Shown one piece after another: positions 63,437 to 64,000 of a stretch of 64,000 nt of DNA (position 1 is its first letter; every line of letters starts with the position of its first letter). The stretch is from Hysterangium stoloniferum. Lineage: Eukaryota > Basidiomycota > Agaricomycetes > Hysterangiales > Hysterangiaceae. The stretch covers positions 62,001 to 126,000 of the forward strand of contig WHVD01000052.1 in assembly GCA_015178975.1 (NCBI GenBank), read 5' to 3'. The notes beneath the pieces were generated by a model. The model saw nothing but the letters and a program-made list of their open reading frames with translations. It was not told the origin of the DNA and did not search any database. The position numbers were made by a program, and so were the translations under genes.

Positions 63437-64000
63437 TCATTGAAATTCCACAGAGTGTCCTTATGGGTGAGATGAGCAAGGGGGACTGTGATCTTAAAAT
63501 ATTTGTGGATAAACTGCCAGTAAAAATTGGCAAATCCAAGGAAAGATTGGATGTCTTTCACTTTTCAGGGTTCTGGCCAATCTTTGATGACTTGTAATTT
63601 GGCTTCATCCATCTGGAGTCCATCGGGACCCATTATGAAACGTATTCCATGGAGTCCATGTCAAAAGTACATTTTTTCCCATTTGTGAATAGACCATGTT
63701 GTCAGAGTCTCCAGAGAACCTTGTGGACCTGTTCATTATGTGCCATGGGATCCTTGGAGTAGAAAAGAATGTCATTCAAATAAACAATGATGCACACATC
63801 AAGCATGTCAGAGAAAATATCATTAATAACATGTTGAAAAACAGACAGAGCATTGGTTAGCCCAAAGGGCATCACCAACCATTCAAAAGCTCCATAACAG
63901 GTCCGGAAAATGGTTTTTCCACTCATCTCCATTGGAAATACAGACCAAGTGGTAGGCATGTTTGAGGTCTATCTTGGTATAGATCCAGGCATTCTGCAGA
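63437..64000 (-). pseudogene. pol: Gypsy A3 reverse transcriptase, cut by window end
   Basis: Minus strand: IYTKID...MPTTWSVFP near 63,990-63,945, then an 85-codon open frame (63,959-63,702) with [23 protein letters not shown] and [14 protein letters not shown]: the catalytic YLDD is YLND. MDSMEYVS...GPDGLQMDEAKLQVIKDW region near 63,640-63,580, [16 protein letters not shown] near 63,545-63,500. Confidence 0.88.

Larger units (their letters stand above)
56952..64000 (-). mobile_element. Ty3/Gypsy copy A3, minus strand, continuing beyond the window
   Basis: From right to left: RT (64,000-63,437), [Tc1-type element 61,836-63,434], RNase H and integrase (61,833-60,515), [MITE M 59,018-60,506], integrase and chromodomain (59,017-58,244), antisense gene (57,135-58,080 on +). 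The 3' LTR is missing; the element ends at the LTR/leader junction at 56,941-56,951. Confidence 0.85.

Overview
The window reads as a transposon-dense chromosomal segment of a fungus, most likely a basidiomycete (Agaricomycetes). Reasons: Ty3/Gypsy chromodomain elements, copia, DIRS-like, Helitron-like and Tc1-type remnants, very short (48-58 nt) GT-AG introns, and two small fungal-type host genes. This assignment is inference from sequence style; no search was run. Nearly every transposon ORF is broken, and many stop codons are TGA where related copies keep CGA, the signature of CpG decay.

Layout. 1-5,000: Tc1 remnant, then an old Gypsy element reduced by deletion to protease plus chromodomain, with a 1.45-kb gag-only copia element nested in its protease (TSD GATCA). 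5,000-6,400: tandem repeats. 6,800-9,870: a terminal-repeat-less MITE family (M, 8-bp TSD) and the 5' part of a Gypsy copy. 10,700-12,300: gag-like debris with a solo LTR. 13,836-15,900: copia pol joined to a DIRS-type RT/RNase H remnant. 18,487-20,924: a large palindrome with two solo LTRs at its tip. 23,100-23,500: Helitron remnant. 24,150-33,900: Gypsy copy A2 (+), holding three solo LTRs and a gag-only LTR element (E), which itself holds MITE M, which holds a foldback element with TA duplication (four nested levels). 34,357-37,071: the only host-gene island, two divergent genes. 39,066-56,940: Gypsy A1 (+), interrupted by full-length Gypsy C (43,740-53,736, TSD ATCCC), itself carrying three further insertions. 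56,952-64,000: Gypsy A3 (-), carrying MITE M with a solo LTR inside it, and a Tc1-type element with 209-bp inverted repeats.

Most interesting biology. (1) Both Gypsy families A and C carry, between the chromodomain and the 3' LTR, a separate gene on the opposite strand with its own TATA box and introns, encoding a coiled coil followed by a C-x2-C-x6-C-x9-C-x2-C-x6-C cluster, the spacing of fungal Zn(II)2Cys6 DNA-binding domains. Four copies are visible here. (2) In both families the sequence just after the 5' LTR is complementary over 11 nt to a point in the LTR about 30 bp downstream of a TATA box, the arrangement expected for Tf1-style self-priming. (3) A two-stem RNA hairpin with compensatory changes is shared by at least five LTR families here.

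At least nine solo LTRs can be placed exactly by perfect 5-bp target duplications, so LTR-LTR recombination has been removing elements about as visibly as insertion has added them.
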